Of a stretch of DNA of 63,176 nucleotides, positions 1 through 8,207 are shown piece by piece (within the stretch, counting starts at the first letter, position 1; the number at the start of each line of letters is the position of its first letter). The translations under genes were made by a program, and so were the position numbers. The notes under the pieces are model-generated. The model was not told where the DNA came from and ran no database searches. It worked only from the letters and a program-made list of their open reading frames with translations. This DNA comes from an uncultured Flavobacteriaceae bacterium (GTDB taxonomy: Bacteria; Bacteroidota; Bacteroidia; Flavobacteriales; Flavobacteriaceae): positions 1 through 63,176 of the forward strand of contig CALDUF010000004.1 in assembly GCA_937923515.1 (NCBI GenBank). The letters run 5' to 3'.

Positions 1-660
1 TAACATTCTGTATCAGGTTCTGCAGGTTGCGAACCAGTCACGTCCCAAGAACATGTTGTGTCATTAAACGTTGCAGTTTCATAACATGCTGTTGCAGGTT
101 GTGCAGGCTGAGTTCCAGTTACGTCCCAAGAACATGTTGTATCGTTAAACGTTGCGGTTTCATAACATGCTGTTGCAGGTTCTGCAGGCTGACTTCCAGT
201 CACATCCCAAGAACATGTTGTATCATTAAATGTTGCAGTTTCATAACATTCAGTTGAAGGTTCTGCTGGCTGATTTCCAGTCACATCCCAAGAACATGTT
301 GTATCATTAAACGTTGCAGTTTCGTAACATGCTGTTGCAGGTTGTGCAGGCTGAGTTCCAGTCACATCCCAAGAACATGTTGTGTCATTAAACGTTGCAG
401 TTTCGTAACATGCTGTTGCAGGTTCTGCAGGTTGTGTACCAGTCACGTCCCAAGAACATGTTGTATCATTAAACGTTGCAGTTTCATAACATGCTGTTGC
501 AGGTTGTGCAGGCTGAGTTCCAGTTACACCCCAAGAACATGTTGTATCATTAAACGTTGCAGTTTCATAACATGCTGTTGCAGGTTGTGCAGGTTGAGTT
601 CCAGTTACTTCCCATACGCAAGAGGTGTTGTTATAGTTGGCCGTTTCCCAACATTCTAAA
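1..660 (-). repeat. 81-bp tandem repeat array coding for 27-residue Cys repeats
   Basis: The motif TCATTAAACGTTGC or a near-identical form recurs at 61, 142, 223, 304, 385, 466 and 547, exactly 81 bp apart, with a degenerate unit near 628 and a further partial unit at the left edge. On the minus strand each unit encodes a CYETATFNDTTCSWDVTG core followed by a short QPAEPAT-like linker, with two cysteines per unit. The period is a multiple of three, so copy-number change keeps the frame. The outermost unit (CWETANYNNTSCVWEVTG) is the most diverged. Similar Cys/Trp repeats are common near the C-terminus of flavobacterial secreted proteins; their function is not known to me. Confidence 0.95.
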
Positions 661-3600
661 TTTGTTGGAGCAGGTTGTTGGTTTACAGTAACAGTAGCTG
701 TTCCTGTATTAGAGCCATTATCATCAGTAACTGTTAGAATCACTGTATTTGTTCCGATATTTGCACAAGTAAATGTTGTTATATCTGTATCAAAATTAAG
801 AGTTCCAGTACCTGTGCTACCATTGTTAACAGCGTCTTCGGCAATAGTTGCATTTCCAGAAGCGTCTAAACTTACAGTAATATCTTGAGTAATCACGGTT
901 GGTGTTTCAGTAGCAACATCAGAAGTGATATTAATATAATCAATTGCCATATCTGTTCTAAATGGTGCATTACTACCATTTGTGTTTCCAACAGGGTTTT
1001 CTGGTGTTGTTCCTTTAAAACGAAGTTTTATAATTTGATTGTCATAAGATGATAAAGATATATTTCTTATATCCCAAGCGTCTGCTTGGTTAGCTTGTTG
1101 TTCACCATCTAAAGTGTCTATATTAGCCCAAGTTCCTCCAAAATCGGTACTAACTTCAACATCTAATGTACCCATGTCTGAACCATGCATATGATAACGA
1201 AAAGAGAAATTTCCATTCTCACGACCAGTTAAATCAATACAAGGACTTTCAAAGTAAACAATGCTTCCAGGTCCAGGATCCTGATTTAAAGAACCTTCAA
1301 CATACATATAAAAATTATTAGCTTCTTGAGTTGTTGGAGCACTAGGATTAAAACCACCAGTTGGTCCTGTATCAGGTGAAGGTGTTCCGTTTGAATCTCT
1401 TGTCCAGCTACCATCATCTGCTGTTCCTTGGAACCATAAACCAGTACCAGTCTCAAACGTTTCAGTGTACGGATAATTTTGAATGGCACCTTCATCACAT
1501 AAAAGTGTTGTAAAAAATCCAGAAGTTGAAAACGAAGAAGTTGAAGTACTGCAACGTGTAGCAATTTGTACCTCATATTCAGTATTAACATTTAAACCAG
1601 TAAGTGTTTGAGTATTTCCAGTAATGTCTGTTAGTGTTGTCCAAGTTGATGCACTAGATTCTCTATATCTTAAATCGTAAGTTGCAGAAGGAACAATATC
1701 CCAAGTGAGTTCAATTGAATTTGTAGCTATAGTACTTGCAGTAAATCCAGTAGGTGGTGCAGAATCATCACACGGAATAGGGAAGTTGATAATTTTGAAA
1801 TCATCAAAAATAAAACCATCAAAAGTAGTCGTTAAATCGTCTTCTCTATTCGTATCATCAGAGTCAAATCTAAAGCGAAATTGTATATTGCTTTGTCCGA
1901 ATAAAAAGCTATTGTCTTGATTATCAATTAGAATTTCTTCCATAACCCATTTATCCATACTATCGCCATCATATACAACATCTCCAATAGAAGATTGATG
2001 TTGCCCTAGTACATTTGGATTACCATTACCATAAATTGCTCTAGAGTCTTCTGTTTTAGATATGTGGAAATTAGTTAAAAGTGTAGCTGCAGGTTTATTG
2101 TAGCGTCCGCATAGTGCATTCCAACTGCTACCACCATCTGTACTAGCTTCCAGTTGTACCATATCAAAGTTTCTTTCTAAATCCCACTTCGCAAAAAATT
2201 GAATTACTGCTTGGGATGAAGACGATAAATCAATAGTTGAATTTAGAGTTATCGATTTGTTTTCGTTGTTTGTGTAAGCACCTGACGGGGAATCTGTAAT
2301 TGCTGTAGAGCCTGCATAAGCATCAGTTGTAGTTCCCCAGCTTCCTCCAGAAGTAGTCCAATTTGAAATATCAGTATCATTATCTGCAAACAGTAGGCTT
2401 GGTTGGTAATACTTTACATAATTAGCGCGGTAAATGATAAAATCGTCGTTACTTAACGTTACTTGGAATTCTATTTCTTCATTTGGTTGAATACCAGCGT
2501 TTAATGTATATGGTATATTTAAACTTCTTTGTTCAAGTTTGGTCCATCCTGTTTGTACCGATGGTGACGTCATTGACGCTATGTTTGAAGACACAGGTGT
2601 AACTGTTAGCGTAATATCGTCATAAGTTTTACCCAAATACTCAACACCAAACGTTAAGTTGCCAGATGTAGTTGTAACATCACTTGTATTAAAATCATGA
2701 AGTTTAGCGTATTTACCAGAGTGAATTACTGAAAGGAAATTCATTCTAACAGCACGTCTTGCTATTTCAGTAATTAAAGGTATGGAAGGCCAAAAATCAT
2801 CTCCGTTTTCTGGAGCAAAAGCCAAAACATCTTTACCCGAACCAGAACTAGTTTGACCACCTGAGGTAACAGGAGCGCCACCAAGCATCCAGTCATTAAT
2901 ATCTCCATTTGCCTCATAAAGTGTATTTGGAGCAGAGCCAAAAATATAGCGATTATATTCTGTTAAGTCATGACAAATTTTAGCATATTCATCTTCTCTA
3001 CCAGAATCTGTAGCTCCAGCATCTCCGTTATAAGATGATGTAACAATAGAGTTTAGACCACCATGGTGGTTTACCGAAACTTTTATATCGTGTGATGTTA
3101 TAAATTCTTGAACAATTTGTGTTTCTGGCTCAGAAGCAGCAGAAGGACCTCTATAAGTATTACTAGATGTAGTTGGTGAAGATCCAGCATTATCCCAACC
3201 CCAATAGTAATTAAAATTTCTATTTAAGTCTACCCCGCGAACATTGTTATTCGAATTTGTTGTACCATTATCCGCAACACCTGGTCTTAAGTTTTTACGT
3301 TGTAATCCACCTCCAGAAGGTGCTATAACTTCGTTCCAACGGTAGCCATCAGGGTTACTAATAGGCATAATATATATTTCTTGGTTGTCTACAATGTTCT
3401 TTATGAACGGATCTGTATTGTAATTTTCAAGTATATACCACATGAAATAGAATGTATTCATTACACTACTAATTTCACGAGCATGCATCGCACCAGTAAT
3501 TAACGTTTCTGGTTCGTTTGGCTCATCTATATCTGGGTTATCAGAAATTCTAACATAATACACTTCCTGTCCTGCCCAAGTAGTTGCTCCAGTGGTGTTA

Positions 3601-4184
3601 CCGTGCGTTTTTGTGTTTGAAGTAGATGCATCTGTTCTAACAGAAATTAGGTTTGGATACATGGTACGCATCAAATCAAGTTCTGCATAAGCCTCACTTA
3701 AGGTAAACGCGCCTCCCATACTACCTAATTTGAAGTTAGTTGGAGCAGACCAATCTATTTCGCTACACTCATCATGTTGTGTAGGGTTATTAATAGGTGC
3801 ATTTTTTAAACTCAACGTTTTATTTGCACTTAAAACAGCTCTTTTTTGTCTTGTAATATTTTGTTCTTGCCTTAATTTAGCTTTTGCTATTGGCAATTCT
3901 GATTCAAATTTATTTTTGTAGTAAGTCGTTAAATCGTCAATTAAAATAGTATACCCTATATTATTATTATCTAGTAATAATAACTCAGCATAACTTAGTT
4001 CCATTTGTAAATTATCGTTTACAAACTTTGGACCACAAGATAAATCTATACCAGCATTTTGTATATTCTGTAGCGTAAGAACAGATGGATTAGGTATAGA
4101 AACTCTTTTTGGTGTTTGCGTTTGAGAAAAACTCAATTGCGCCATTAAAATAAGTATTACACTTAAGAGGGTAATTTTTTTCAT
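1..4184 (-). CDS. Secreted M14 zinc carboxypeptidase with FN3, MAM-like and Cys-repeat modules (partial)
   Basis: The 3' end lies beyond the left edge; 1394 codons are present without a stop. The protein starts with a Sec signal peptide (about residues 1-20, ending near FSQ). A peptidase M14 domain covers about residues 150-480, with HxxE zinc ligands H234 and E237, a third ligand at H373 or H374 (VNHHGG) and the catalytic Glu at E459 (APENG). After it come a beta-rich region, an FN3-like domain (about 805-888), a MAM-like domain (about 890-1085), an HYR-like domain (about 1085-1170) and 27-residue Cys-containing repeats. It probably removes C-terminal residues from extracellular peptides. 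Size, signal peptide and modules suggest type IX secretion, but the C-terminal sorting domain is outside the window. Both zinc site and catalytic Glu are intact, so an active enzyme is likely. Confidence 0.88.
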   Translation of the reverse strand, partial: MKKITLLSVILILMAQLSFSQTQTPKRVSIPNPSVLTLQNIQNAGIDLSCGPKFVNDNLQMELSYAELLLLDNNNIGYTILIDDLTTYYKNKFESELPIAKAKLRQEQNITRQKRAVLSANKTLSLKNAPINNPTQHDECSEIDWSAPTNFKLGSMGGAFTLSEAYAELDLMRTMYPNLISVRTDASTSNTKTHGNTTGATTWAGQEVYYVRISDNPDIDEPNEPETLITGAMHAREISSVMNTFYFMWYILENYNTDPFIKNIVDNQEIYIMPISNPDGYRWNEVIAPSGGGLQRKNLRPGVADNGTTNSNNNVRGVDLNRNFNYYWGWDNAGSSPTTSSNTYRGPSAASEPETQIVQEFITSHDIKVSVNHHGGLNSIVTSSYNGDAGATDSGREDEYAKICHDLTEYNRYIFGSAPNTLYEANGDINDWMLGGAPVTSGGQTSSGSGKDVLAFAPENGDDFWPSIPLITEIARRAVRMNFLSVIHSGKYAKLHDFNTSDVTTTSGNLTFGVEYLGKTYDDITLTVTPVSSNIASMTSPSVQTGWTKLEQRSLNIPYTLNAGIQPNEEIEFQVTLSNDDFIIYRANYVKYYQPSLLFADNDTDISNWTTSGGSWGTTTDAYAGSTAITDSPSGAYTNNENKSITLNSTIDLSSSSQAVIQFFAKWDLERNFDMVQLEASTDGGSSWNALCGRYNKPAATLLTNFHISKTEDSRAIYGNGNPNVLGQHQSSIGDVVYDGDSMDKWVMEEILIDNQDNSFLFGQSNIQFRFRFDSDDTNREDDLTTTFDGFIFDDFKIINFPIPCDDSAPPTGFTASTIATNSIELTWDIVPSATYDLRYRESSASTWTTLTDITGNTQTLTGLNVNTEYEVQIATRCSTSTSSFSTSGFFTTLLCDEGAIQNYPYTETFETGTGLWFQGTADDGSWTRDSNGTPSPDTGPTGGFNPSAPTTQEANNFYMYVEGSLNQDPGPGSIVYFESPCIDLTGRENGNFSFRYHMHGSDMGTLDVEVSTDFGGTWANIDTLDGEQQANQADAWDIRNISLSSYDNQIIKLRFKGTTPENPVGNTNGSNAPFRTDMAIDYINITSDVATETPTVITQDITVSLDASGNATIAEDAVNNGSTGTGTLNFDTDITTFTCANIGTNTVILTVTDDNGSNTGTATVTVNQQPAPTNLECWETANYNNTSCVWEVTGTQPAQPATACYETATFNDTTCSWGVTGTQPAQPATACYETATFNDTTCSWDVTGTQPAEPATACYETATFNDTTCSWDVTGTQPAQPATACYETATFNDTTCSWDVTGNQPAEPSTECYETATFNDTTCSWDVTGSQPAEPATACYETATFNDTTCSWDVTGTQPAQPATACYETATFNDTTCSWDVTGSQPAEPDTEC

Positions 4185-4580
4185 CAGATTTGGGATTTAA
4201 TGAATTATGCCTGCAATATACAGTAATACACTAAAAATTTCCATGAAAAGCTATAATAATCGATTAAGTGTAATTATAAGTGAGAATAAACTTATTTTTG
4301 TTTAATTTGAAAATTGATTGTATTTTTATGTTATGTTCTGTAAATCAGTACTATAAATTCATTTTTTTGATATTTTATACAGATTTACCAATTAGCCTGT
4401 TTGTTTCGTAAATTTTATGAAATAGCTAATAAATTTAGTTACAGGTAGATATGTTTAGTTTCTACTTAAGTAATTTTTAGGCTTAAAAATGCTCTTAACA
4501 ACTAAAAAAAAATTTAAATCTCTGAAATTTTATTCTGTAGCTTATTATTAAGGATTTAAATAATAGTGACGAGTAGAAAT
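4185..4580. other. AT-rich intergenic region upstream of the M14 peptidase gene
   Basis: I see no plausible gene in this strongly A+T-rich stretch. It must hold the promoter of the minus-strand peptidase gene, but I found no canonical minus-strand TAnnTTTG box. The right end runs into the tRNA terminator. Confidence 0.6.
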
Positions 4581-4615
4581 AAAAAAACCCAAGATTTTAA
4601 ATCTTAGGTTTTTAG
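4581..4615 (-). terminator. Rho-independent terminator of tRNA-Met
   Basis: An inverted repeat (AACCCAAGATTT against AAATCTTAGGTT) is followed on the minus strand by a run of T. It lies four bases past the 3' end of the tRNA gene. A shorter T-run on the plus side could make it work in both directions. Confidence 0.8.
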
Positions 4616-4618
4616 TAG

Positions 4619-4692
4619 TAGCGAGAACGAGATTTGAACTCGTGACCTCCGGGTTATGAATCCGACGCTCTAACCAACTGAGCTACCTCGCC
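4619..4692 (-). tRNA. tRNA-Met (anticodon CAT)
   Basis: The minus strand folds as a standard 74-nt tRNA: 7-bp acceptor (GGCGAGG with TCTCGCT), D-arm GCTC/GAGC with AGTTGGTTA loop, anticodon loop TTCATAA, T-arm ACGAG/CTCGT with TTCAAAT loop, discriminator A. The 3' CCA is not encoded, as usual for Bacteroidota. The anticodon stem has one A.C mismatch next to the loop. A paired G1.U72 end and the lack of the initiator GGG/CCC anticodon stem favour the elongator. A CAT anticodon could also be a lysidine-modified tRNA-Ile2; I consider Met more likely. Confidence 0.88.
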
Positions 4693-4704
4693 ATTTTGAG
4701 GTTG

Positions 4705-4735
4705 CAAATATAAAAACAAAATTAATGTGCACAAA
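4705..4735 (-). promoter_or_regulatory. Promoter of tRNA-Met
   Basis: On the minus strand TTTG (4732-4735) is followed after exactly 19 bp by TATATTTG (4705-4712), a full match to the Bacteroidota -33/-7 consensus, 12 bp before the tRNA. Confidence 0.85.
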
Positions 4736-4740
4736 CATTA

Positions 4741-4803
4741 GTTGCTCAAAATATTTTTAAAAATAATTACGAATCTTATCAATTAATGTATATATTGAGC
4801 AAC
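4741..4803. repeat. Spaced 14-bp inverted repeat before the START-like gene
   Basis: GTTGCTCAAAATAT (4741-4754) matches the reverse complement of 4790-4803 at 13 of 14 positions, with 35 bp between arms. It could be a two-site operator or a long stem in the leader of the gene at 4824. Function unknown. Confidence 0.55.
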
Positions 4804-4823
4804 ATAAAATTTTTAATATTTTC

Positions 4824-5216
4824 ATGGACGATAAAACCAAATTTGAAATAGAATTTCCTATACAAGCTTCTCCACAACTGCTATATCAATATATATCTAC
4901 ACCTTCTGGTTTGTCAGAGTGGTTTTCAGATAATGTAAATTCTCGAGGTGAGTTATTTACTTTTATTTGGGACGATAGCGAAGAACAGGCAAAATTATTG
5001 AGTAAGAAAAGTGGAGAACGTGTTAAGTTTAGATGGGTAGAAGATGAGGAAGATGGGGCATCTTGCTATTTTGAAATTAGAATACAAGTAGATGAAATCA
5101 CCAAGGATGTATCTTTGATGGTTACAGACTTTGCTGATGACGATGAAGTAGATGAAGCTAAAATGCTTTGGGAGAATCAAATTTCTGATTTAAAACAGGT
5201 GTTAGGGTCAGCTTAA
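4824..5216 (+). CDS. START-like domain protein (SRPBCC fold)
   Basis: 130 residues, soluble, no signal peptide. The layout (an N-terminal beta strand EFPIQASPQLLYQYIS, then GLSEWFSDNV, a central strand-rich part with many acidic residues and a C-terminal amphipathic helix ending LKQVLGSA) matches the AHSA1/START-like family common in Bacteroidota. The fold forms a hydrophobic cavity, but no ligand is known to me for this subfamily. It appears monocistronic, with a terminator directly downstream. Confidence 0.8.
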   Translation: MDDKTKFEIEFPIQASPQLLYQYISTPSGLSEWFSDNVNSRGELFTFIWDDSEEQAKLLSKKSGERVKFRWVEDEEDGASCYFEIRIQVDEITKDVSLMVTDFADDDEVDEAKMLWENQISDLKQVLGSA

Positions 5217-5231
5217 AACAGCAATAAATCT

Positions 5232-5276
5232 TATATTTGTCCGCGCTTTAATTAATAAAAGTAGCGGACTTTTTTT
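5232..5276 (+). promoter_or_regulatory. Promoter of the class IV aminotransferase, nested in a terminator
   Basis: TATATTTG at 5232-5239 is a -7 box that overlaps the left arm of the terminator hairpin GTCCGC (5239-5244) / GCGGAC (5264-5269) plus T7. Transcription would start near 5244-5247, after most of the left arm. Transcripts from this promoter would therefore lack the hairpin that stops read-through from the upstream gene. Confidence 0.65.
5239..5276 (+). terminator. Terminator of the START-like gene
   Basis: GTCCGC/GCGGAC stem with inner CTTT/AAAG pairing, followed by seven T that run straight into the ATG at 5277. Confidence 0.75.
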
Positions 5277-6119
5277 ATGATAAATTTTAACGGAACACTT
5301 CTTGACGATAGCACCCATATTTCTATACATAATCGTGGTTATGCTTATGGTGATGCCCTTTTTGAAACTATTAAAGTGTCTAACAGTAAAATTTTATTTT
5401 GGGAAGACCATTATTTTAGATTAATGGCCTCAATGCGTATTATGCGCATGGCGATTCCTATGAATTTTACTATGGAATTTCTTGAAAGCCAAATAAAAGA
5501 CACCCTAGAGGCAAATCATTTTGAAAGTGGTAACGCGAGAATTAAAATTATTGTGCATAGAAATGAAGGTGGACTATATTTACCAAAGCAAAATACTATT
5601 AGTTATGTTATAAGTACAAAACCTATAGATGGTGCTACTTATAATATAACTGAAGCGTCTTACGAGGTAGATTTATTTAAAGATTATTTTGTAGCGCCAA
5701 CATTGCTCTCCACACTTAAAACCAATAACAAAGCTATTAATGTAGTAGGCAGTATTTATGCTAATGAAAATGATTTAAATAATTGTTTATTACTTAATAC
5801 AGATAAAAATGTAGTTGAAGCTTTAAATGGTAACCTGTTTTTGGTAAAAGGCACTGTTATTAAAACACCGCCGCTATCTGATGGGTGTTTAAAAGGTGTG
5901 ATGCGTACTCAAATTTTAAAGTTTGTAGAAAAGATGGAAGGTTTTGAGTTATCAGAAAGCTCAATTTCTCCTTTTGAACTTCAAAAAGCCGATGAACTTT
6001 TTATTACCAATGTTATTACAGGGGTTCAGCCTATTTCAAAATACAGAAAAAAAACGTTTAAAAATGATGTTGCTAAAACATTACTTAATTCGTTAAATAC
6101 TGTAGTAAGATTGTCTTAA
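5277..6119 (+). CDS. Class IV PLP-dependent aminotransferase (PabC/IlvE-like)
   Basis: 280 residues, typical for fold-type IV enzymes. Family features include NRGYAYGDALFETIKV near residue 19, the probable PLP lysine K152 (LKTNNKAIN), EALNGNLFLV near 181 and a C-terminal ELFITNVITGVQPI stretch. Such enzymes act as aminodeoxychorismate lyase (folate) or as branched-chain or D-amino acid aminotransferases; sequence alone does not settle the substrate. A short length and isolated position slightly favour the PabC type. The ATG directly follows a T-tract, with no Shine-Dalgarno. Its 3' end overlaps the convergent yqgE gene by 4 bp. Confidence 0.85.
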   Translation: MINFNGTLLDDSTHISIHNRGYAYGDALFETIKVSNSKILFWEDHYFRLMASMRIMRMAIPMNFTMEFLESQIKDTLEANHFESGNARIKIIVHRNEGGLYLPKQNTISYVISTKPIDGATYNITEASYEVDLFKDYFVAPTLLSTLKTNNKAINVVGSIYANENDLNNCLLLNTDKNVVEALNGNLFLVKGTVIKTPPLSDGCLKGVMRTQILKFVEKMEGFELSESSISPFELQKADELFITNVITGVQPISKYRKKTFKNDVAKTLLNSLNTVVRLS

Positions 6120-6676
6120 TTATAATTTGGATTTTCTGGAGCGTTAGACCATATACTGTATTCACCACCTAGTTCTAACATTTTTTCTTTCCAGAATGAT
6201 GCATAATCTTTTTCGATAATGTTTTTCTCATAAACGTTTTCAGAAACTAACCAAGAGTTTGCCTTAAGTTCGTCTTCTAATTGATTTGAATCCCAACCAG
6301 AATAGCCTAAAAAGAAGCGTATATCATTTTCGTTAATGGTATTATTGGTAATCAATTCTGCTACTTTTTTAAAATCGCCGCCCCAAAATATACCAAGCGA
6401 AATTTCTATACTATCTGGTATTAATTCTGGTACTTTATGTATAAAATAGAGGTTGTCTTGTTCTACGGGACCTCCATTATAAACCTTAAATGCAGCTTCT
6501 ACTTCTGGAATTAAATCTTTAATAGTATATTCTAAAGGTTTGTTTAATATAAAACCTATGGAACCATCTGCAGTATGATCTGCTAATAAAACAATGGAGC
6601 GATTAAAAGATACATCTCCAATTATGGCAGGTTCTGCAATTAACAAATCACCTTTTTTTGGGGTTGTGCTCGTCAT
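6116..6676 (-). CDS. yqgE: YqgE/AlgH family protein
   Basis: 186 residues, close to the family size. Diagnostic stretches are KGDLLIAEPAIIGDVSFNRS, VLLADHTADGSIGFILNKPL, the YNGGPVEQDNLYFIH turn and FFLGYSGWDSNQLEDEL. The family is soluble with an unclear role (AlgH was named from alginate regulation in Pseudomonas). It lies downstream of the HU gene on the same strand, but a strong terminator separates them, so it probably has its own promoter. Confidence 0.9.
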   Translation of the reverse strand: MTSTTPKKGDLLIAEPAIIGDVSFNRSIVLLADHTADGSIGFILNKPLEYTIKDLIPEVEAAFKVYNGGPVEQDNLYFIHKVPELIPDSIEISLGIFWGGDFKKVAELITNNTINENDIRFFLGYSGWDSNQLEDELKANSWLVSENVYEKNIIEKDYASFWKEKMLELGGEYSIWSNAPENPNYN

Positions 6677-6743
6677 ATTTAAATTTAATTAACAATTAAA
6701 TCTAAGGTTATTTTACAAGAAAAGCAACTTTTAGAGCTGGGAT

Positions 6744-6778
6744 AAAAAAAATGCCTTCCGCTAGGGAAGGCATTTTTC
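6744..6778 (-). terminator. Terminator of the HU gene
   Basis: Perfect 9-bp stem ATGCCTTCC (6751-6759) / GGAAGGCAT (6765-6773), flanked by A7 on the left (T7 on the minus strand) and T5 on the right. It lies between the HU stop and yqgE. Confidence 0.9.
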
Positions 6779-6798
6779 TATGTTTTTTAAACTAATAA

Positions 6799-7071
6799 TT
6801 AGTTTACAGCACTTGATAAATCAGATCCAGCTTTAAACTTAACAACGTTTTTAGCTTTAATTTTGATAGTCGCACCAGTTTGTGGGTTTCTTCCTTCTCT
6901 AGCAGATCTTTTAGAAACTGACCAAGAACCAAAACCAACTAAAGAAACTCTGTTTCCTTTTTGTAAAGCACCTTCAATTTCTATAAGTGCACACTCTAAA
7001 GCTTTTTTTGCAGCTGCTTTAGTGATTCCTGCGTGTTCTGCCATTGCATCGATTAAATCTGTTTTGTTCAT
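6799..7071 (-). CDS. HU-family DNA-binding protein
   Basis: 90 residues, the canonical HU/IHF size. It starts MNKTDLIDAMAEHAG, has the KKALECALIEIEGAL helix, the GFGSWSVSKRSAREGRNPQTG beta-arm signature with the conserved Pro at the tip, and a KIKAKNVVKFKAG tail. It bends and compacts DNA as a nucleoid protein. It is monocistronic, with a full-consensus promoter and a strong terminator, which fits abundant expression. Confidence 0.96.
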   Translation of the reverse strand: MNKTDLIDAMAEHAGITKAAAKKALECALIEIEGALQKGNRVSLVGFGSWSVSKRSAREGRNPQTGATIKIKAKNVVKFKAGSDLSSAVN

Positions 7072-7125
7072 AATTTAAATTTTAATTATTAATAAATTGG
7101 TTAAACTTTTTTGTTAAATCCTTTA

Positions 7126-7155
7126 CAAATTTATACGGATTATGCTTTCATGCAA
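7126..7155 (-). promoter_or_regulatory. Promoter of the HU gene
   Basis: Minus-strand TTG (7153-7155), 19-bp spacer, TAAATTTG (7126-7133), followed by a leader of about 50 nt to the HU start codon. Confidence 0.8.
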
Positions 7156-7259
7156 GTAATAGCAAGGGAAATACAGGGTTTTGTTGATAACTTATAGCAT
7201 TTGTTAATAAAGGAACTGTCTTTTATCGAGGTTTTGGCAAAATGAGTAATACTAAGGGT

Positions 7260-8207
7260 TTAGCGCATTTTAGCCTCCTTTTCAAAATTATATCCGTTTA
7301 AGAGTGATACTGCATCCATTAGTTTCTTTCCAGGAAGTTTAAGCTTGGTAATATTTATGTAACCTCCCTTTACCGAAACTTTAAGTGTTTTTTTTGTAAA
7401 TACGATTAATCCAATAGCATTATTGTGAGATTCAATTTCCTTTTCAGCTTCATATAGCTTTATATCTAAGGTGTCATTACCATTTATAAGTTCGCACCAA
7501 GCGGCAGGGTATGGGCTTAAACCTCTAATTTTATTATAAATAGAATCCATACTAGCATTCCAATCAATCTTACAATTGTGTTTGTTTAACTTGTAAGCGG
7601 TTTTAATGTCGTTATTTTCAATTTGCGGTGTTGTGGCTACATTACCTGTTTTAATAGCTTCTACGGTTTTTAAAACCAAAGTGCTACCTGTATGCATAAG
7701 TTTATCATGAAGACTTCCTGCATTTTCATTACTATCAATAGGTATTTCTTTTTGAAATATCATTTCGCCTGTATCAATTTTTTCGTCGATAAAAAACGTA
7801 GAAACTCCAGTTTTGGTTTCACCATTAATTATAGCCCAATTAATAGGTGCGGCACCACGATAGTTTGGTAGCAGAGAGGCGTGCAAGTTAAACGTACCAA
7901 ACTCTGGCATTTGCCATACTACTTTTGGTAACATTCTAAATGCTACAACAATTTGCAGGTTAGCTTTAAGTGCTTTTAAATCATCTAAAAATTCTTCATT
8001 TTTAAGATTGGTAGGTTGTAAAATGGTTAAATCTGCTTTTTTTGCATACAATTTTACAGCGCTTTCATTTAGTCTTCTACCTCTACCTGCTGGTTTATCT
8101 GGGGCCGTAATAACGCCTACAATATTATAATTACGTTCTACTAATGTTTTAAGGGTAGCCACAGCAAAATCTGGAGTGCCCATAAATACAATTCTTAAAT
8201 CCCTCAT
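7260..8207 (-). CDS. fmt: Methionyl-tRNA formyltransferase
   Basis: 315 residues, the usual length. It formylates Met-tRNAfMet with 10-formyl-THF for initiation. Visible features: Rossmann start RIVFMGTPDFAVATL, the folate-loop region APDKPAGRGRRL, the catalytic NLHASLLPNYRGAAPINWAI block, the DTGEMI motif and a C-terminal OB-like domain containing LSPYPAAW. It overlaps recQ upstream by 4 bp (ATGA type), so the two are translationally coupled. Confidence 0.97.
   Translation of the reverse strand: MRDLRIVFMGTPDFAVATLKTLVERNYNIVGVITAPDKPAGRGRRLNESAVKLYAKKADLTILQPTNLKNEEFLDDLKALKANLQIVVAFRMLPKVVWQMPEFGTFNLHASLLPNYRGAAPINWAIINGETKTGVSTFFIDEKIDTGEMIFQKEIPIDSNENAGSLHDKLMHTGSTLVLKTVEAIKTGNVATTPQIENNDIKTAYKLNKHNCKIDWNASMDSIYNKIRGLSPYPAAWCELINGNDTLDIKLYEAEKEIESHNNAIGLIVFTKKTLKVSVKGGYINITKLKLPGKKLMDAVSLLNGYNFEKEAKMR

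Noticed and set aside
27-659. Open frames on the plus strand coding for Cys/Arg-rich short repeats
   Set aside because: They are the antisense reading of the 81-bp repeats. The minus-strand frame continues unbroken from a signal-peptide start at 4184 and gives known domains.
1-660. Possible CRISPR or satellite array
   Set aside because: Units are 81 bp, contiguous, in frame and coding, with no unique spacers between short repeats.
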